A DNA stretch of 64,000 bases, from assembly GCF_002934665.1 (NCBI RefSeq), contig NZ_NIRS01000007.1, positions 186,001-250,000 of the forward strand, written 5' to 3'. Shown here in pieces: positions 27,270 through 36,506 of this stretch. Position 1 is the stretch's first letter, and every line of letters begins with the position of its first letter. The translations under genes and the position numbers were made by a program. This stretch comes from Pseudomonas laurylsulfatiphila (GTDB lineage: Bacteria > Pseudomonadota > Gammaproteobacteria > Pseudomonadales > Pseudomonadaceae). The notes under the pieces were generated by a model. The model had not been told where the DNA came from. It did no database searches and worked only from the letters and a program-made list of their open reading frames with translations.

Positions 27270-27828
27270 ACTGTCCTCTTACGTTCGATAGCAGGTGTAT
27301 CCTGCTTTCTTTCAAATACGCTTTCATTCCCTTGCCAGTCGAAACACCGCCAGCGCCGTCGATTCTAACGTCTTGCTCGGTCTGCGCATATTGCTGCTGC
27401 GGGAACACGGTCATGCGGGTGCTGGTGATCAGGGTCTTGCGGTTTTTCTCGTCGAAGCGCGTGATGCGCACATCATCGATCAGCTCGACCTGCGTGCCGT
27501 CAGGGTTGACCTCGCCGCGCAGGCTCTGGACGTGCCACGGGAACTCAGTGCCGCGGAACACGTTCAGGTCGGGGTTGGTCAGCAGTGTCACCTCGGTCGC
27601 CTTCAGGTGCTCGACCTTGTCGGACACCAGATCATATTGCAGCTTGCCGTCCGGCAGGTACTGCACGCTGTGGGCGTTGATAGCGTAATAGTCGATCGCG
27701 CTTTCATCGACCGGCGTTACCGGCTTGTCGAGGAAGCGTTCCGGGCTGATGTTCCAGTAGCCAACCGCGGCGAATATCGCCGCGATGCAACTGTACAGCA
27801 GGGTGTTGCGAAACTTTTTGCTCAGCAT
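27256..27828 (-). CDS. lptC: LPS export system protein LptC
   Basis: 190-residue bitopic protein joining the LptBFG pump to LptA. A single N-terminal membrane helix (residues about 8-24, TLLYSCIAAIFAAVGYW) precedes a beta-jellyroll with DYYAINAHSVQYLPDGKLQY. I set the start at 27828 (MLSKKFRN), 11 residues inside the longest frame, since this gives a short basic tip before the helix. It follows kdsC by 7 bases. Confidence 0.93.
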   Translation of the reverse strand: MLSKKFRNTLLYSCIAAIFAAVGYWNISPERFLDKPVTPVDESAIDYYAINAHSVQYLPDGKLQYDLVSDKVEHLKATEVTLLTNPDLNVFRGTEFPWHVQSLRGEVNPDGTQVELIDDVRITRFDEKNRKTLITSTRMTVFPQQQYAQTEQDVRIDGAGGVSTGKGMKAYLKESRIHLLSNVRGQYEAR

Positions 27829-27835
27829 ATCGGGC

Positions 27836-28360
27836 TCACAGGTACGCCGCATTGGCCGCATCGAGGCGGTCCTGGGCGCGCAGGATCAATTCGCAGAACT
27901 CGCGAGCGGCACCTTCGCCGCCGCGGGCGAGGGTGATGCCGTGAGCATGTTCGCGCACGAAACTGGCGGCATTGGCTACCGCCATGCCCAGGCCTACGCG
28001 GCGAATCACCGGCAAGTCCGGCAGGTCGTCGCCGAGGTAGGCCACCTGCTCATAGCTCAAATTCAGTTGGGCCAGCAGTTCGTCGAGTACCACCAGTTTG
28101 TCTTCGCGGCCCTGATACAGGTGCGGGATGCCGAGGTTTTTGGCTCGCCGCTCGACCACCGGGGTCTTGCGGCCACTGATGATGGCAGTTTGCACTCCAG
28201 CGGCCATCAGCATCTTGATGCCCTGGCCGTCGAGCGTGTTGAACGTCTTGAATTCGCTACCGTCTTCGAGGAAGTACAGGCGTCCATCGGTCAGCACGCC
28301 GTCGACATCGAACACCGCCAGTTTGATCTGTTTGCCGCGTTGCAGCAGGTCCGCACTCAT
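27836..28360 (-). CDS. kdsC: KDO-8-phosphate phosphatase
   Basis: HAD-family enzyme releasing phosphate from 3-deoxy-manno-octulosonate 8-phosphate in LPS core synthesis. The 174-residue product has HAD motif I FDVDGVLTDGRLYF, motif II ISGRKT and motif IV YLGDDLPDLPV. It lacks a cap domain, as expected for tetrameric KdsC. The ATG overlaps the kdsD stop. Confidence 0.96.
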   Translation of the reverse strand: MSADLLQRGKQIKLAVFDVDGVLTDGRLYFLEDGSEFKTFNTLDGQGIKMLMAAGVQTAIISGRKTPVVERRAKNLGIPHLYQGREDKLVVLDELLAQLNLSYEQVAYLGDDLPDLPVIRRVGLGMAVANAASFVREHAHGITLARGGEGAAREFCELILRAQDRLDAANAAYL

Positions 28361-29334
28361 TACATTACTCCTGCACGCAGCAAGTCGTGCATGTTCAAGG
28401 CACCGACCGGGCGGTCTTCGCTGTCGACCACGACCAGCGCGTTGATTTTATGGTCTTCCATGATTTTCAGCGCTTCGGCGGCCAGCATTTCGGCGCGGGC
28501 GGTCTTGCCATGGGCCGTCATGACCTGGTCGATGACAGCGCTGTGGATGTCGATGCTGCGGTCCAGTGTGCGGCGCAAATCACCATCGGTGAAGATTCCG
28601 GCGAGCTTGCCGTCGGCCTCGAGGATGACGGTCATGCCCAGGCCCTTGCGGGTCATTTCCATCAAGGCGTCCTTGAGCAGGGTGCCGCGCCGGACCTGCG
28701 GCAGTTCCTGGCCGGCGTGCATGACATTTTCCACTTTCAGCAGCAGGCGTCGGCCCAGGGCGCCGCCGGGATGGGAAAAGGCGAAGTCTTCGGCGGTAAA
28801 GCCACGGGCTTCCAGCAGCGCGACCGCCAGGGCATCACCCATGACCAGGGCGGCGGTGGTCGACGAGGTGGGTGCCAGGTTCAACGGGCAGGCTTCGTGT
28901 TCGACGTGAACATTCAGGTTGACCTCGGCGGCCTTGGCCAGCGGCGAATCAGGGTTGCCGGTCATGCTGATCAACTGTATGCCCAGGCGCTTGATCAGTG
29001 GCAGCAGGGTGACGATTTCATTGGTGGAGCCGGAATTCGAGAGCGCCAGAATGATGTCGTCGCGGGTGATCATGCCCATGTCACCATGGCTGGCTTCCGC
29101 CGGGTGCACAAAAAATGCCGTGGTGCCGGTGCTGGCCAGGGTTGCGGCGATCTTGTTGCCGACGTGCCCCGACTTGCCCATGCCAACCACGACCACGCGG
29201 CCTTTGCTGGCCAGAATCATCTCGCAAGCGCGTACGAAATCTGCGTCGATATGGGGTAGCAAGCCTTGCACGGCTTCTACTTCGAGGCGGATGGTGCGTT
29301 GTGCTGATTGAATCAGGTCGTTGGATTGGCTCAT
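28360..29334 (-). CDS. kdsD: Arabinose-5-phosphate isomerase
   Basis: Converts ribulose-5-phosphate to arabinose-5-phosphate, the first step to KDO. The 324-residue protein has an N-terminal SIS sugar-isomerase domain (RVVVVGMGKSGHVGNKIA, ALSNSGSTNEI) and two C-terminal CBS domains. The start at 29334 (MSQSNDLIQSAQ) gives the usual length; the longer frame is not supported. It opens the kdsD-kdsC-lptCAB-rpoN run and is divergent from mlaF across 276 bases. Confidence 0.96.
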   Translation of the reverse strand: MSQSNDLIQSAQRTIRLEVEAVQGLLPHIDADFVRACEMILASKGRVVVVGMGKSGHVGNKIAATLASTGTTAFFVHPAEASHGDMGMITRDDIILALSNSGSTNEIVTLLPLIKRLGIQLISMTGNPDSPLAKAAEVNLNVHVEHEACPLNLAPTSSTTAALVMGDALAVALLEARGFTAEDFAFSHPGGALGRRLLLKVENVMHAGQELPQVRRGTLLKDALMEMTRKGLGMTVILEADGKLAGIFTDGDLRRTLDRSIDIHSAVIDQVMTAHGKTARAEMLAAEALKIMEDHKINALVVVDSEDRPVGALNMHDLLRAGVM

Positions 29335-29610
29335 GTCAGAAATCGTATAGCCTGATGAAAAGGCGGCGATTATAGCGGTTATGATCGAATCCCTCACGCA
29401 AGTTCGTCGCGCATTGTTATTTTCAGTTACCTGAAAGCTTCTAAATGGGGCTTTCAACCTGTCATGCAGTTGAACATGACCCGGCTTTGGCCTTGGGCGC
29501 GCAGCCTTTGCAGTGATATAGTTCGCCGCCAGTTCGGCCTGCCCGGGAGGTATGTGCTTTTGTCAGAAAGCCAGGCGTCCGAGTGAGAGGCTGCATCGCA
29601 AGGAGTTTAG

Positions 29611-30420
29611 ATGAGTGCCGATAACGCCTACGCGGTCGAGCTGAAGGGACTGTCCTTCAAGCGCGGTGCGCGCAGCATTTTCAACAATGTCGATATCCGT
29701 ATCCCGCGCGGCAAGGTCACCGGCATCATGGGGCCTTCAGGGTGTGGCAAGACCACGCTTCTGCGTCTGATGGGCGCCCAGCTGCGGCCCACCAAGGGCG
29801 AAGTCTGGGTCAACGGTCAGAACCTGCCAAAACTGTCGCGCAGCGACCTGTTCGATGCGCGCAAGCATATGGGCGTGCTGTTTCAGAGCGGCGCGCTGTT
29901 TACCGACCTCGATGTCTTCGAGAATGTCGCGTTTCCGCTGCGGGTTCACACGCAACTGCCGGAAGAAATGATCCGCGACATCGTCCTGCTCAAATTGCAG
30001 GCAGTGGGTTTGCGCGGTGCCATCGACCTGATGCCCGACGAGCTTTCCGGCGGCATGAAGCGCCGAGTTGCGCTGGCCCGGGCGATTGCGCTCGATCCAC
30101 AGATCCTCATGTACGACGAACCCTTTGTTGGCCAGGATCCCATCGCCATGGGCGTTCTGGTGCGCCTGATTCGCTTGCTCAACGATGCGCTGGGCATCAC
30201 CAGCATCGTGGTTTCCCACGACCTGGCCGAGACCGCGAGCATTGCCGATTACATTTATGTGGTGGGCGATGGTCAGGTGTTGGGGCAGGGGACCCCGGAC
30301 GAATTGATGAACTCGGATGAACCGCGTATTCGCCAGTTCATGACTGGCGAACCCGATGGCCCGGTTCCGTACCACTTTCCAGCGACGGATTACCGCGCAG
30401 ATATTCTGGGGAAGCGCTGA
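29611..30420 (+). CDS. mlaF: Mla phospholipid transport ATP-binding protein
   Basis: ATPase of the MlaFEDB inner-membrane complex that maintains outer-membrane lipid asymmetry. The 269-residue ABC protein has Walker A GPSGCGKTT (41-49), signature LSGGMKRRVALARAI and Walker B ILMYDEPFVGQDP. AAGGAG precedes the ATG. Also known as Ttg2A in Pseudomonas, linked to solvent tolerance. The mlaE start overlaps its stop. Confidence 0.96.
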   Translation: MSADNAYAVELKGLSFKRGARSIFNNVDIRIPRGKVTGIMGPSGCGKTTLLRLMGAQLRPTKGEVWVNGQNLPKLSRSDLFDARKHMGVLFQSGALFTDLDVFENVAFPLRVHTQLPEEMIRDIVLLKLQAVGLRGAIDLMPDELSGGMKRRVALARAIALDPQILMYDEPFVGQDPIAMGVLVRLIRLLNDALGITSIVVSHDLAETASIADYIYVVGDGQVLGQGTPDELMNSDEPRIRQFMTGEPDGPVPYHFPATDYRADILGKR

Positions 30421-31217
30421 TGCGCAGAATTTCATTGATGGAACGCGTTCGCCGCTTCGGCCAGGCCGGCATCGATGTGCTGGCGGTGTTCGGGCGTTCG
30501 GCCTTGTTCCTGTTTCATGCCTTGCTTGGTCGCGGTGGTATCGGTGGCGGCTTCGGGCTGCTGGTCAAGCAGCTGCATTCGGTGGGCGTGATGTCCCTGG
30601 TGATCATCGTGGTCTCCGGGGTGTTCATCGGCATGGTGCTGGCGCTGCAGGGCTTCAACATCCTTTCCAGCTACGGTTCGGAACAGGCTGTCGGGCAGAT
30701 GGTTGCGCTGACGCTGCTGCGGGAACTGGGGCCGGTGGTGACCGCCTTGCTGTTCGCCGGGCGCGCCGGTTCGGCGTTGACCGCGGAAATCGGCAACATG
30801 AAGTCCACCGAGCAGTTGTCCAGCCTGGAAATGATCGGGGTTGACCCGCTCAAGTACATCATCGCGCCACGCTTGTGGGCCGGCTTCATTTCCCTGCCGG
30901 TGCTGGCGATGATTTTCAGCGTGGTGGGCATCTGGGGCGGCTCGTGGGTCGCTGTCGACTGGCTGGGGGTCTATGAAGGTTCCTACTGGTCGAACATGCA
31001 GAACAGCGTGACGTTCACTGAGGATGTGCTCAACGGGATCATCAAAAGCATCGTCTTTGCCTTTGTCGTGACCTGGATCGCCGTATTCCAAGGCTATGAC
31101 TGCGAACCCACTTCCGAGGGGATCAGTCGTGCCACTACCAAGACCGTTGTCTATGCCTCGTTGGCAGTGCTCGGCCTGGACTTTATTCTGACCGCCTTGA
31201 TGTTTGGAGATTTCTGA
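30420..31217 (+). CDS. mlaE: Mla phospholipid transport permease
   Basis: 265-residue permease subunit of MlaFEDB with five or six membrane segments. The conserved MlaE/YrbE motif region LLRELGPVVTALLFAGRAGS followed by LTAEIGNMKSTEQ is present, as is the amphipathic interface segment. It overlaps mlaF and mlaD by one base on each side (TGATG), so translation is coupled. Confidence 0.96.
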   Translation: MRRISLMERVRRFGQAGIDVLAVFGRSALFLFHALLGRGGIGGGFGLLVKQLHSVGVMSLVIIVVSGVFIGMVLALQGFNILSSYGSEQAVGQMVALTLLRELGPVVTALLFAGRAGSALTAEIGNMKSTEQLSSLEMIGVDPLKYIIAPRLWAGFISLPVLAMIFSVVGIWGGSWVAVDWLGVYEGSYWSNMQNSVTFTEDVLNGIIKSIVFAFVVTWIAVFQGYDCEPTSEGISRATTKTVVYASLAVLGLDFILTALMFGDF

Positions 31218-31684
31218 TGCAAAACCGCACCCTGGAAATCGGTGTCGGCCTTTTCTTGCTGGCTGGCATCCTGGCTTTGCTCTTGTTGGCGTTGCGGGTC
31301 AGTGGGCTGTCCCCGACTCCGAGCACCGACACCTATAAACTTTACGCCTACTTCGACAATATCGCCGGTTTGACTGTCAGAGCAAAGGTGACCATGGCCG
31401 GTGTGACCATCGGCAAGGTCACGGCCATCGATCTGGATCGCGACAGCTTTACCGGTCGGGTGACCATGCAGCTGGAAAAACGCATCGATAATCTGCCTGC
31501 GGACTCCACTGCATCTATCCTGACCGCAGGACTGTTGGGCGAGAAGTACATCGGTATCAGCGTGGGCGGGGAAGACACCCTGCTCAAGGATGGTGGAACC
31601 ATCCATGACACGCAGTCATCGCTGGTGCTCGAGGACCTGATCGGTAAATTCCTGCTCAATACCGTTAGCAAAGAAGCTAAATGA
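31217..31684 (+). CDS. mlaD: Mla MCE-domain lipid-binding protein
   Basis: 155-residue MCE protein forming the hexameric periplasmic ring of the Mla complex. An N-terminal membrane helix (about residues 7-28) is followed by the MCE fold YKLYAYFDNIAGLTVRAKVT, MAGVTIGKVTAIDLD and TAGLLGEKYIGISVGG. The length is typical of MlaD. It lies 12 bases before mlaC. Confidence 0.96.
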   Translation: MQNRTLEIGVGLFLLAGILALLLLALRVSGLSPTPSTDTYKLYAYFDNIAGLTVRAKVTMAGVTIGKVTAIDLDRDSFTGRVTMQLEKRIDNLPADSTASILTAGLLGEKYIGISVGGEDTLLKDGGTIHDTQSSLVLEDLIGKFLLNTVSKEAK

Positions 31685-31695
31685 GGAACTGTTAA

Positions 31696-32349
31696 ATGAT
31701 CTCTACCTTGCGACGTGGCCTGTTGGTAATGCTCGCGGTGTTTCCGTTGGTGTCCCACGCCGTAGCGGCGCCTTCGGCGCACGATCTGGTGCAGGACACA
31801 ACCAACCGTATGCTCGCGGACCTGGCGGCAAACAAAGAGAAGTACAAGCAGGATCCGCAAGACTTTTATACGGCGCTGAACACCATCGTCGGGCCGGTCG
31901 TGGATGCCGAGGGTATTTCCAAGAGCATCATGACGGTCAAGTACTCGCGCAAAGCTACGCCTGCGCAGATGAAGACCTTCGAAGAAAACTTCAAGCGGGG
32001 CTTGTTCCAGTTCTATGGCAATGCCTTGCTGGAGTACAACAACCAGGGCATCACCGTTGAACCGGCCAAAGACGAATCGGGCGACCGGACCAGCGTTGGC
32101 ATGACTGTCAAAGGCAGCAGCGGCGCGATCTATCCAGTGTCCTACACGCTGGAAAAGATCAATGGCGAGTGGAAACTGCGTAACGTCATCATCAACGGCA
32201 TCAATATCGGCAAGCTGTTCCGCGATCAGTTCGCCGATGCGATGCAGCGCAATGGCAACGACCTGGACAAGACCATCAATGGTTGGGCCGGGGAAGTCGC
32301 CAAGGCCAAGGAAGCCACCGACAAGAAGCCAGAGCAGTCAGCCCAATGA
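31696..32349 (+). CDS. mlaC: Periplasmic phospholipid-binding protein MlaC
   Basis: Soluble shuttle between the outer-membrane MlaA and MlaFEDB. The 217-residue product has a signal peptide (cleavage after SHAVA, about residue 25) and the Ttg2/MlaC fold with FEENFKRGLFQFYGNALLEY and GEWKLRNVIINGINIGK. The C-terminus is Lys-rich. The stop overlaps the mlaB start in ATGA. Confidence 0.95.
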   Translation: MISTLRRGLLVMLAVFPLVSHAVAAPSAHDLVQDTTNRMLADLAANKEKYKQDPQDFYTALNTIVGPVVDAEGISKSIMTVKYSRKATPAQMKTFEENFKRGLFQFYGNALLEYNNQGITVEPAKDESGDRTSVGMTVKGSSGAIYPVSYTLEKINGEWKLRNVIINGINIGKLFRDQFADAMQRNGNDLDKTINGWAGEVAKAKEATDKKPEQSAQ

Positions 32350-32651
32350 GTGAGTCGGCAGTCCAGATGGACGAAGCGGGTGAGCTGCGACTCAGTGGCG
32401 TGCTGGATTACCGCACCGGCCCTGGCCTGCGTGAGCAGGGCAAGGCGCTGATCAAGGCCAGCAAGGCTGCGGCGCTGGTGGTCGATTGTTCGGCGGTGAC
32501 CAAGTCCAGCAGTGTCGGTTTGTCGTTGCTGCTGTGCTTCATCCGCGATGCTCAGGCGGCCGGCAAGGCGTTGAGCATCCGTGGAATGCCGGAAGACATG
32601 CGTGAAATCGCTCAGGTCAGCGAGCTGACCGAGCTGTTGGCGCATCCCTAA
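32346..32651 (+). CDS. mlaB: STAS-domain protein MlaB
   Basis: 101-residue STAS protein that stabilises MlaF in the transporter. It has the STAS core LVVDCSAVTKSSSVGLSLLL with the Ser/Thr phosphorylation-like site, and a final LSIRGMPEDMREIAQVSEL. The ATG at 32346 overlaps the mlaC TGA. A terminator follows within 20 bases, closing mlaFEDCB. Confidence 0.93.
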   Translation: MSESAVQMDEAGELRLSGVLDYRTGPGLREQGKALIKASKAAALVVDCSAVTKSSSVGLSLLLCFIRDAQAAGKALSIRGMPEDMREIAQVSELTELLAHP

Positions 32652-32665
32652 CCCGCATCTATAAA

Positions 32666-32719
32666 GAAGCCCCCCGTCAGAGTCCTGCTTCGCGGGGTTC
32701 GCAGGCGCGGGGCTTTTTT
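32666..32719 (+). terminator. Terminator after mlaB
   Basis: GAAGCCCCCCG pairs with CGCGGGGCTTTTTT across a 30-base insert that itself holds a CCTGC/GCAGG hairpin. The T-run follows immediately. It separates the mla operon from ibaG. Confidence 0.75.
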
Positions 32720-32765
32720 GTATGATGTCCGACCCGCGCGCACAGGGCGCCGATTGAGGTTGAGC

Positions 32766-33005
32766 ATGCAGGCCGTAGAAGTGAAGAGCTTCCTTGAAGG
32801 AAAGCTGCCCGGAACGTTGGTAGAAGTCGAGGGCGAAGGCTGCAATTTCCAGCTGAATGTGATTAGCGATGAACTGGCGGCGATGAGCCCGGTGAAGCGT
32901 CAGCAGCAGATCTATGCCCATTTGAACCCATGGATCACCGATGGCAGCATCCATGCGGTCACAATGAAATTTTTCAGCAGCGCGGCCTGGGCCGAGCGCA
33001 CCTGA
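32766..33005 (+). CDS. ibaG: BolA family protein IbaG
   Basis: 79-residue BolA-like protein, a partner of monothiol glutaredoxin in Fe-S handling. The start MQAVEVKSFLEGKLPG and the body VISDELAAMSPVKRQQQIY fit the IbaG branch usually encoded before murA. I take the ATG at 32766, not the in-frame ATG 16 codons upstream that overlaps the mlaB terminator tail. murA follows after 22 bases. Confidence 0.92.
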   Translation: MQAVEVKSFLEGKLPGTLVEVEGEGCNFQLNVISDELAAMSPVKRQQQIYAHLNPWITDGSIHAVTMKFFSSAAWAERT

Positions 33006-33027
33006 GCCCAAGGGCGTCGAGATTCTT

Positions 33028-34293
33028 ATGGATAAATTGATTATTACTGGCGGTGCTCGTCTTGACGGCGAAATCCGCATCTCCGGGGCAAAGAACTCTG
33101 CCCTGCCGATCCTTGCTGCCACGCTGCTTTGCGATGGTCCGGTGACCGTTGCCAACCTGCCGCACCTGCACGACATCACCACCATGATCGAACTGTTCGG
33201 TCGCATGGGGATCGAGCCGGTGATCGACGAAAAACTCGCCGTCGAAATCGACCCGCGCACCATCAAGACCCTGGTAGCACCGTACGAACTGGTTAAAACC
33301 ATGCGTGCGTCGATCCTGGTGCTGGGCCCGATGGTTGCCCGTTTCGGCGAAGCCGAAGTCGCGCTGCCTGGCGGTTGCGCCATCGGTTCGCGTCCGGTTG
33401 ACCTGCACATCCGTGGCCTGGAAGCCATGGGCGCAGTCATCGACGTCGAAGGCGGCTACATCAAGGCCAAGGCGCCTGAGGGCGGCTTGCGCGGTGCGCA
33501 CTTCTTCTTCGACACCGTCAGCGTGACCGGTACCGAAAACATCATGATGGCTGCCGCGCTGGCCAAGGGCCGTAGCGTCCTGGCCAACGCCGCGCGCGAA
33601 CCTGAAGTGGTCGACCTGGCGAACTTCCTGAACGCCATGGGCGCCAAGGTTTCCGGCGCCGGCACCGACACCATCACCATCGATGGCGTCGAGCGTCTGC
33701 ACACCACCACTTACAAAGTGATGCCGGACCGTATCGAAACCGGTACCTACCTGGTTGCCGCTGCCGTGACCGGCGGCCGCGTGAAGGTCAAGGACACGGA
33801 TCCGACCATCCTCGAAGCCGTTCTGGAAAAACTCCGGGAGTCCGGTGCCGAAATCACCTGCGGCGAAGACTGGATCGAGCTGAACATGCACGGCAAGCGT
33901 CCGAAAGCCGTCAACGTGCGGACCGCTCCGTACCCGGCGTTCCCGACCGACATGCAAGCGCAGTTCATCTCCCTCAACGCCATTGCCGAAGGCACGGGTG
34001 CTGTGATCGAGACGATCTTCGAAAACCGCTTCATGCACGTCTACGAACTGCACCGCATGGGCGCCAAGATCCAGGTCGAGGGCAACACCGCGATCGTCAC
34101 TGGCACCGAGAAACTCAAGGGCGCGCCAGTGATGGCCACCGACCTGCGTGCTTCGGCCAGCCTGGTCATCTCGGCCCTGGTTGCCGAGGGCGACACCCTG
34201 ATCGACCGCATCTACCACATAGACCGTGGCTACGAGTGCATCGAGGAAAAACTGCAGATGCTGGGCGCCAAGATCCGTCGCGTTCCGGGCTAG
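33028..34293 (+). CDS. murA: UDP-N-acetylglucosamine 1-carboxyvinyltransferase
   Basis: First committed step of peptidoglycan synthesis, adding enolpyruvate to UDP-GlcNAc. The 421-residue product contains the fosfomycin-sensitive Cys117 in PGGCAIGSRPVDLH, the N-terminal Lys22/Asn23 pair in ISGAKNSALP, and RASILVLGPMVARFG. The length and fold repeats are typical. It is followed by a 124-base gap with a small hairpin, then hisG. Confidence 0.98.
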   Translation: MDKLIITGGARLDGEIRISGAKNSALPILAATLLCDGPVTVANLPHLHDITTMIELFGRMGIEPVIDEKLAVEIDPRTIKTLVAPYELVKTMRASILVLGPMVARFGEAEVALPGGCAIGSRPVDLHIRGLEAMGAVIDVEGGYIKAKAPEGGLRGAHFFFDTVSVTGTENIMMAAALAKGRSVLANAAREPEVVDLANFLNAMGAKVSGAGTDTITIDGVERLHTTTYKVMPDRIETGTYLVAAAVTGGRVKVKDTDPTILEAVLEKLRESGAEITCGEDWIELNMHGKRPKAVNVRTAPYPAFPTDMQAQFISLNAIAEGTGAVIETIFENRFMHVYELHRMGAKIQVEGNTAIVTGTEKLKGAPVMATDLRASASLVISALVAEGDTLIDRIYHIDRGYECIEEKLQMLGAKIRRVPG

Positions 34294-34337
34294 TAGTGCT
34301 GCATGGGCATAAGGACATGCCCGTTGATTTGTTGAAG

Positions 34338-34357
34338 TCGAGCCGTTTTCGGCTCGA
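34338..34357 (+). other. Perfect 8-bp stem hairpin between murA and hisG
   Basis: TCGAGCCG, a TTTT tetraloop, then CGGCTCGA. Only a mixed TG-rich run follows, so termination would be weak. It may be the residual murA terminator or part of the hisG leader. Confidence 0.5.
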
Positions 34358-34417
34358 TGTGTGTCCGGCGCCATTTGCGACCGGGCATGAGTACCTTGAT
34401 AAGGACTGACGTTTCCC

Positions 34418-35053
34418 ATGTTGACCATCGCACTGTCCAAGGGCCGCATCCTTGACGATACCTTGCCGCTTCTGGCTGAAGCGGGCATCGTGCCGACCGA
34501 GAATCCGGACAAGAGCCGCAAGCTGATCATCCCCACGACTCAGGACGATGTCCGTCTGCTGATCGTGCGTGCCACCGATGTGCCGACCTATGTCGAACAT
34601 GGTGCTGCCGACCTCGGCGTCGCCGGTAAAGATGTGCTGATGGAATACGGCGGCCAGGGCCTGTACGAGCCGCTGGACCTGCAAATTGCCCAGTGCAAGC
34701 TGATGACCGCCGGTAAAGTCGGTGCCGTCGAGCCCAAGGGCCGTCTGCGTATCGCCACCAAGTTCGTCAATGTTGCCAAGCGCTACTACGCCGAACAGGG
34801 TCGTCAGGTCGATATCATCAAGCTCTACGGTTCGATGGAACTGGCGCCGCTGATCGGTCTGGCGGACAAGATCATCGACGTGGTCGACACCGGTAACACG
34901 CTACGGGCCAACGGCCTGGAGCCACAGGATTTCATCGCGGCCATCAGCTCCCGCCTGATCGTCAACAAGGCTTCGATGAAAATGCAGCACGCCCGTATCC
35001 AGGCGTTGATCGACACCCTGCGCAAGGCAGTGGAGTCTCGACACCGCGGCTGA
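34418..35053 (+). CDS. hisG: ATP phosphoribosyltransferase, short (HisZ-dependent) form
   Basis: Catalyses the first step of histidine synthesis. At 211 residues it is the short form HisG-S, lacking the C-terminal histidine-binding domain, so it needs the HisZ regulatory subunit encoded elsewhere. Motifs are MLTIALSKGRILDDTLPLL and the PRPP loop VDTGNTLRANGL. A terminator-like hairpin lies between it and hisD. Confidence 0.97.
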   Translation: MLTIALSKGRILDDTLPLLAEAGIVPTENPDKSRKLIIPTTQDDVRLLIVRATDVPTYVEHGAADLGVAGKDVLMEYGGQGLYEPLDLQIAQCKLMTAGKVGAVEPKGRLRIATKFVNVAKRYYAEQGRQVDIIKLYGSMELAPLIGLADKIIDVVDTGNTLRANGLEPQDFIAAISSRLIVNKASMKMQHARIQALIDTLRKAVESRHRG

Positions 35054-35106
35054 TTCACCTGCGCGACCGCAAGGCGCGCCGTCTATCCGCCTCATAGCCA
35101 GAATTC

Positions 35107-35156
35107 TCAGGTGCCCAAGCGGATCGAATGTTAGCTTCGGGCGCCTGAGTTTTTTG
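35107..35156 (+). terminator. Terminator between hisG and hisD
   Basis: CTCAGGTGCCCAAGC pairs with GCTTCGGGCGCCTGAG around a 13-base loop, followed by TTTTTT. The stem has two or three mismatches but is long. It ends 22 bases before the hisD start, so it could uncouple hisD-hisC from hisG. Confidence 0.8.
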
Positions 35157-35178
35157 CCATTCCTATGAGGCTCTCGCT

Positions 35179-36504
35179 ATGACCGCACTGACTGCAATTC
35201 GCCGACTCAACGCTGCTGACCCGGATTTCGCGCATCATCTGGATCATCTGCTGAGCTGGGAAAGTGTGTCTGACGACTCGGTCAATCAGCGGGTGCTGGA
35301 CATCATCAAGGCCGTGCGTGAGCGCGGTGACGCGGCGCTGGTGGACTTCACCCGTCAGTTCGACGGCCTGGACGTGAAGTCCATGGCCGACCTGATCCTG
35401 CCGCGCGAGCGTCTGGAATTGGCACTGACCCGCATCTCCGTGGCCCAGCGCGAAGCTCTGGAAGTCGCCGCAGCCCGCGTGCGCAGCTACCACGAGAAGC
35501 AGAAGCAGGACTCCTGGAGTTACACCGAGGCGGACGGCACCGTACTGGGCCAGAAAGTCACGCCGCTGGATCGTGCCGGTCTGTACGTGCCGGGGGGCAA
35601 GGCGTCGTACCCGTCGTCGGTGCTTATGAACGCGATTCCGGCCAAGGTGGCCGGCGTGACCGAAGTGGTCATGGTCGTACCGACCCCGCGTGGTGAAATC
35701 AACGAGCTGGTATTGGCTGCGGCCTGCATCGCCGGTGTCGACCGCGTGTTCACCATCGGCGGCGCTCAGGCCGTTGCTGCGCTGGCTTACGGTACCGAAA
35801 GCGTGCCGAAGGTCGACAAGGTCGTCGGCCCGGGCAACATCTATGTGGCTACCGCCAAGCGCCACGTGTTTGGCCAGGTCGGCATCGACATGATCGCCGG
35901 CCCTTCGGAAATCCTCGTGGTGTGCGACGGCCAGACCGATCCGGACTGGATTGCCATGGACCTGTTCTCCCAGGCCGAGCACGACGAAGACGCCCAGGCC
36001 ATTCTGGTCAGCCCCGATGCCGGGTTCCTCGACAAGGTCGCCGCCAGCATCGCCAAATTGATGCCGACCATGGAGCGTGCCGCAATCATCGAAACCTCGA
36101 TCAATGGCCGTGGTGCACTGATCAAGGTTCGTGACATGGAACAGGCCATCGAAGTGGCCAACCGCATCGCGCCGGAGCACCTCGAGTTGTCCGTTGCCGA
36201 CCCGCAAGCCTGGCTCCCGCAGATCCGCCACGCCGGCGCGATCTTCATGGGCCGTCACACCTCCGAAGCCCTGGGCGACTACTGCGCGGGCCCGAACCAC
36301 GTGTTGCCGACCTCCGGCACTGCGCGCTTCTCTTCGCCGCTGGGCGTGTATGACTTCCAGAAACGTTCGTCGATCATCTTCTGCTCCGAGCAGGGCGCAT
36401 CGGAACTGGGCAAGACCGCATCCGTGCTGGCCCGTGGCGAGTCGCTGACCGCGCACGCGCGTAGCGCCGAATATCGCATCGTTGACGACAAGCAGGGGAA
36501 CTGA
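35179..36504 (+). CDS. hisD: Histidinol dehydrogenase
   Basis: Zinc enzyme for the last two oxidations of histidine synthesis. The 441-residue product has GLYVPGGKASYPSSVLMNA, the signature IDMIAGPSEILVV and GPNHVLPTSGTARFSSPLGV with the conserved His. Its stop precedes the hisC ATG by two bases. Its own ribosome binding site GAGG lies 9 bases before the start. Confidence 0.98.
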   Translation: MTALTAIRRLNAADPDFAHHLDHLLSWESVSDDSVNQRVLDIIKAVRERGDAALVDFTRQFDGLDVKSMADLILPRERLELALTRISVAQREALEVAAARVRSYHEKQKQDSWSYTEADGTVLGQKVTPLDRAGLYVPGGKASYPSSVLMNAIPAKVAGVTEVVMVVPTPRGEINELVLAAACIAGVDRVFTIGGAQAVAALAYGTESVPKVDKVVGPGNIYVATAKRHVFGQVGIDMIAGPSEILVVCDGQTDPDWIAMDLFSQAEHDEDAQAILVSPDAGFLDKVAASIAKLMPTMERAAIIETSINGRGALIKVRDMEQAIEVANRIAPEHLELSVADPQAWLPQIRHAGAIFMGRHTSEALGDYCAGPNHVLPTSGTARFSSPLGVYDFQKRSSIIFCSEQGASELGKTASVLARGESLTAHARSAEYRIVDDKQGN

Positions 36505-36506
36505 GC

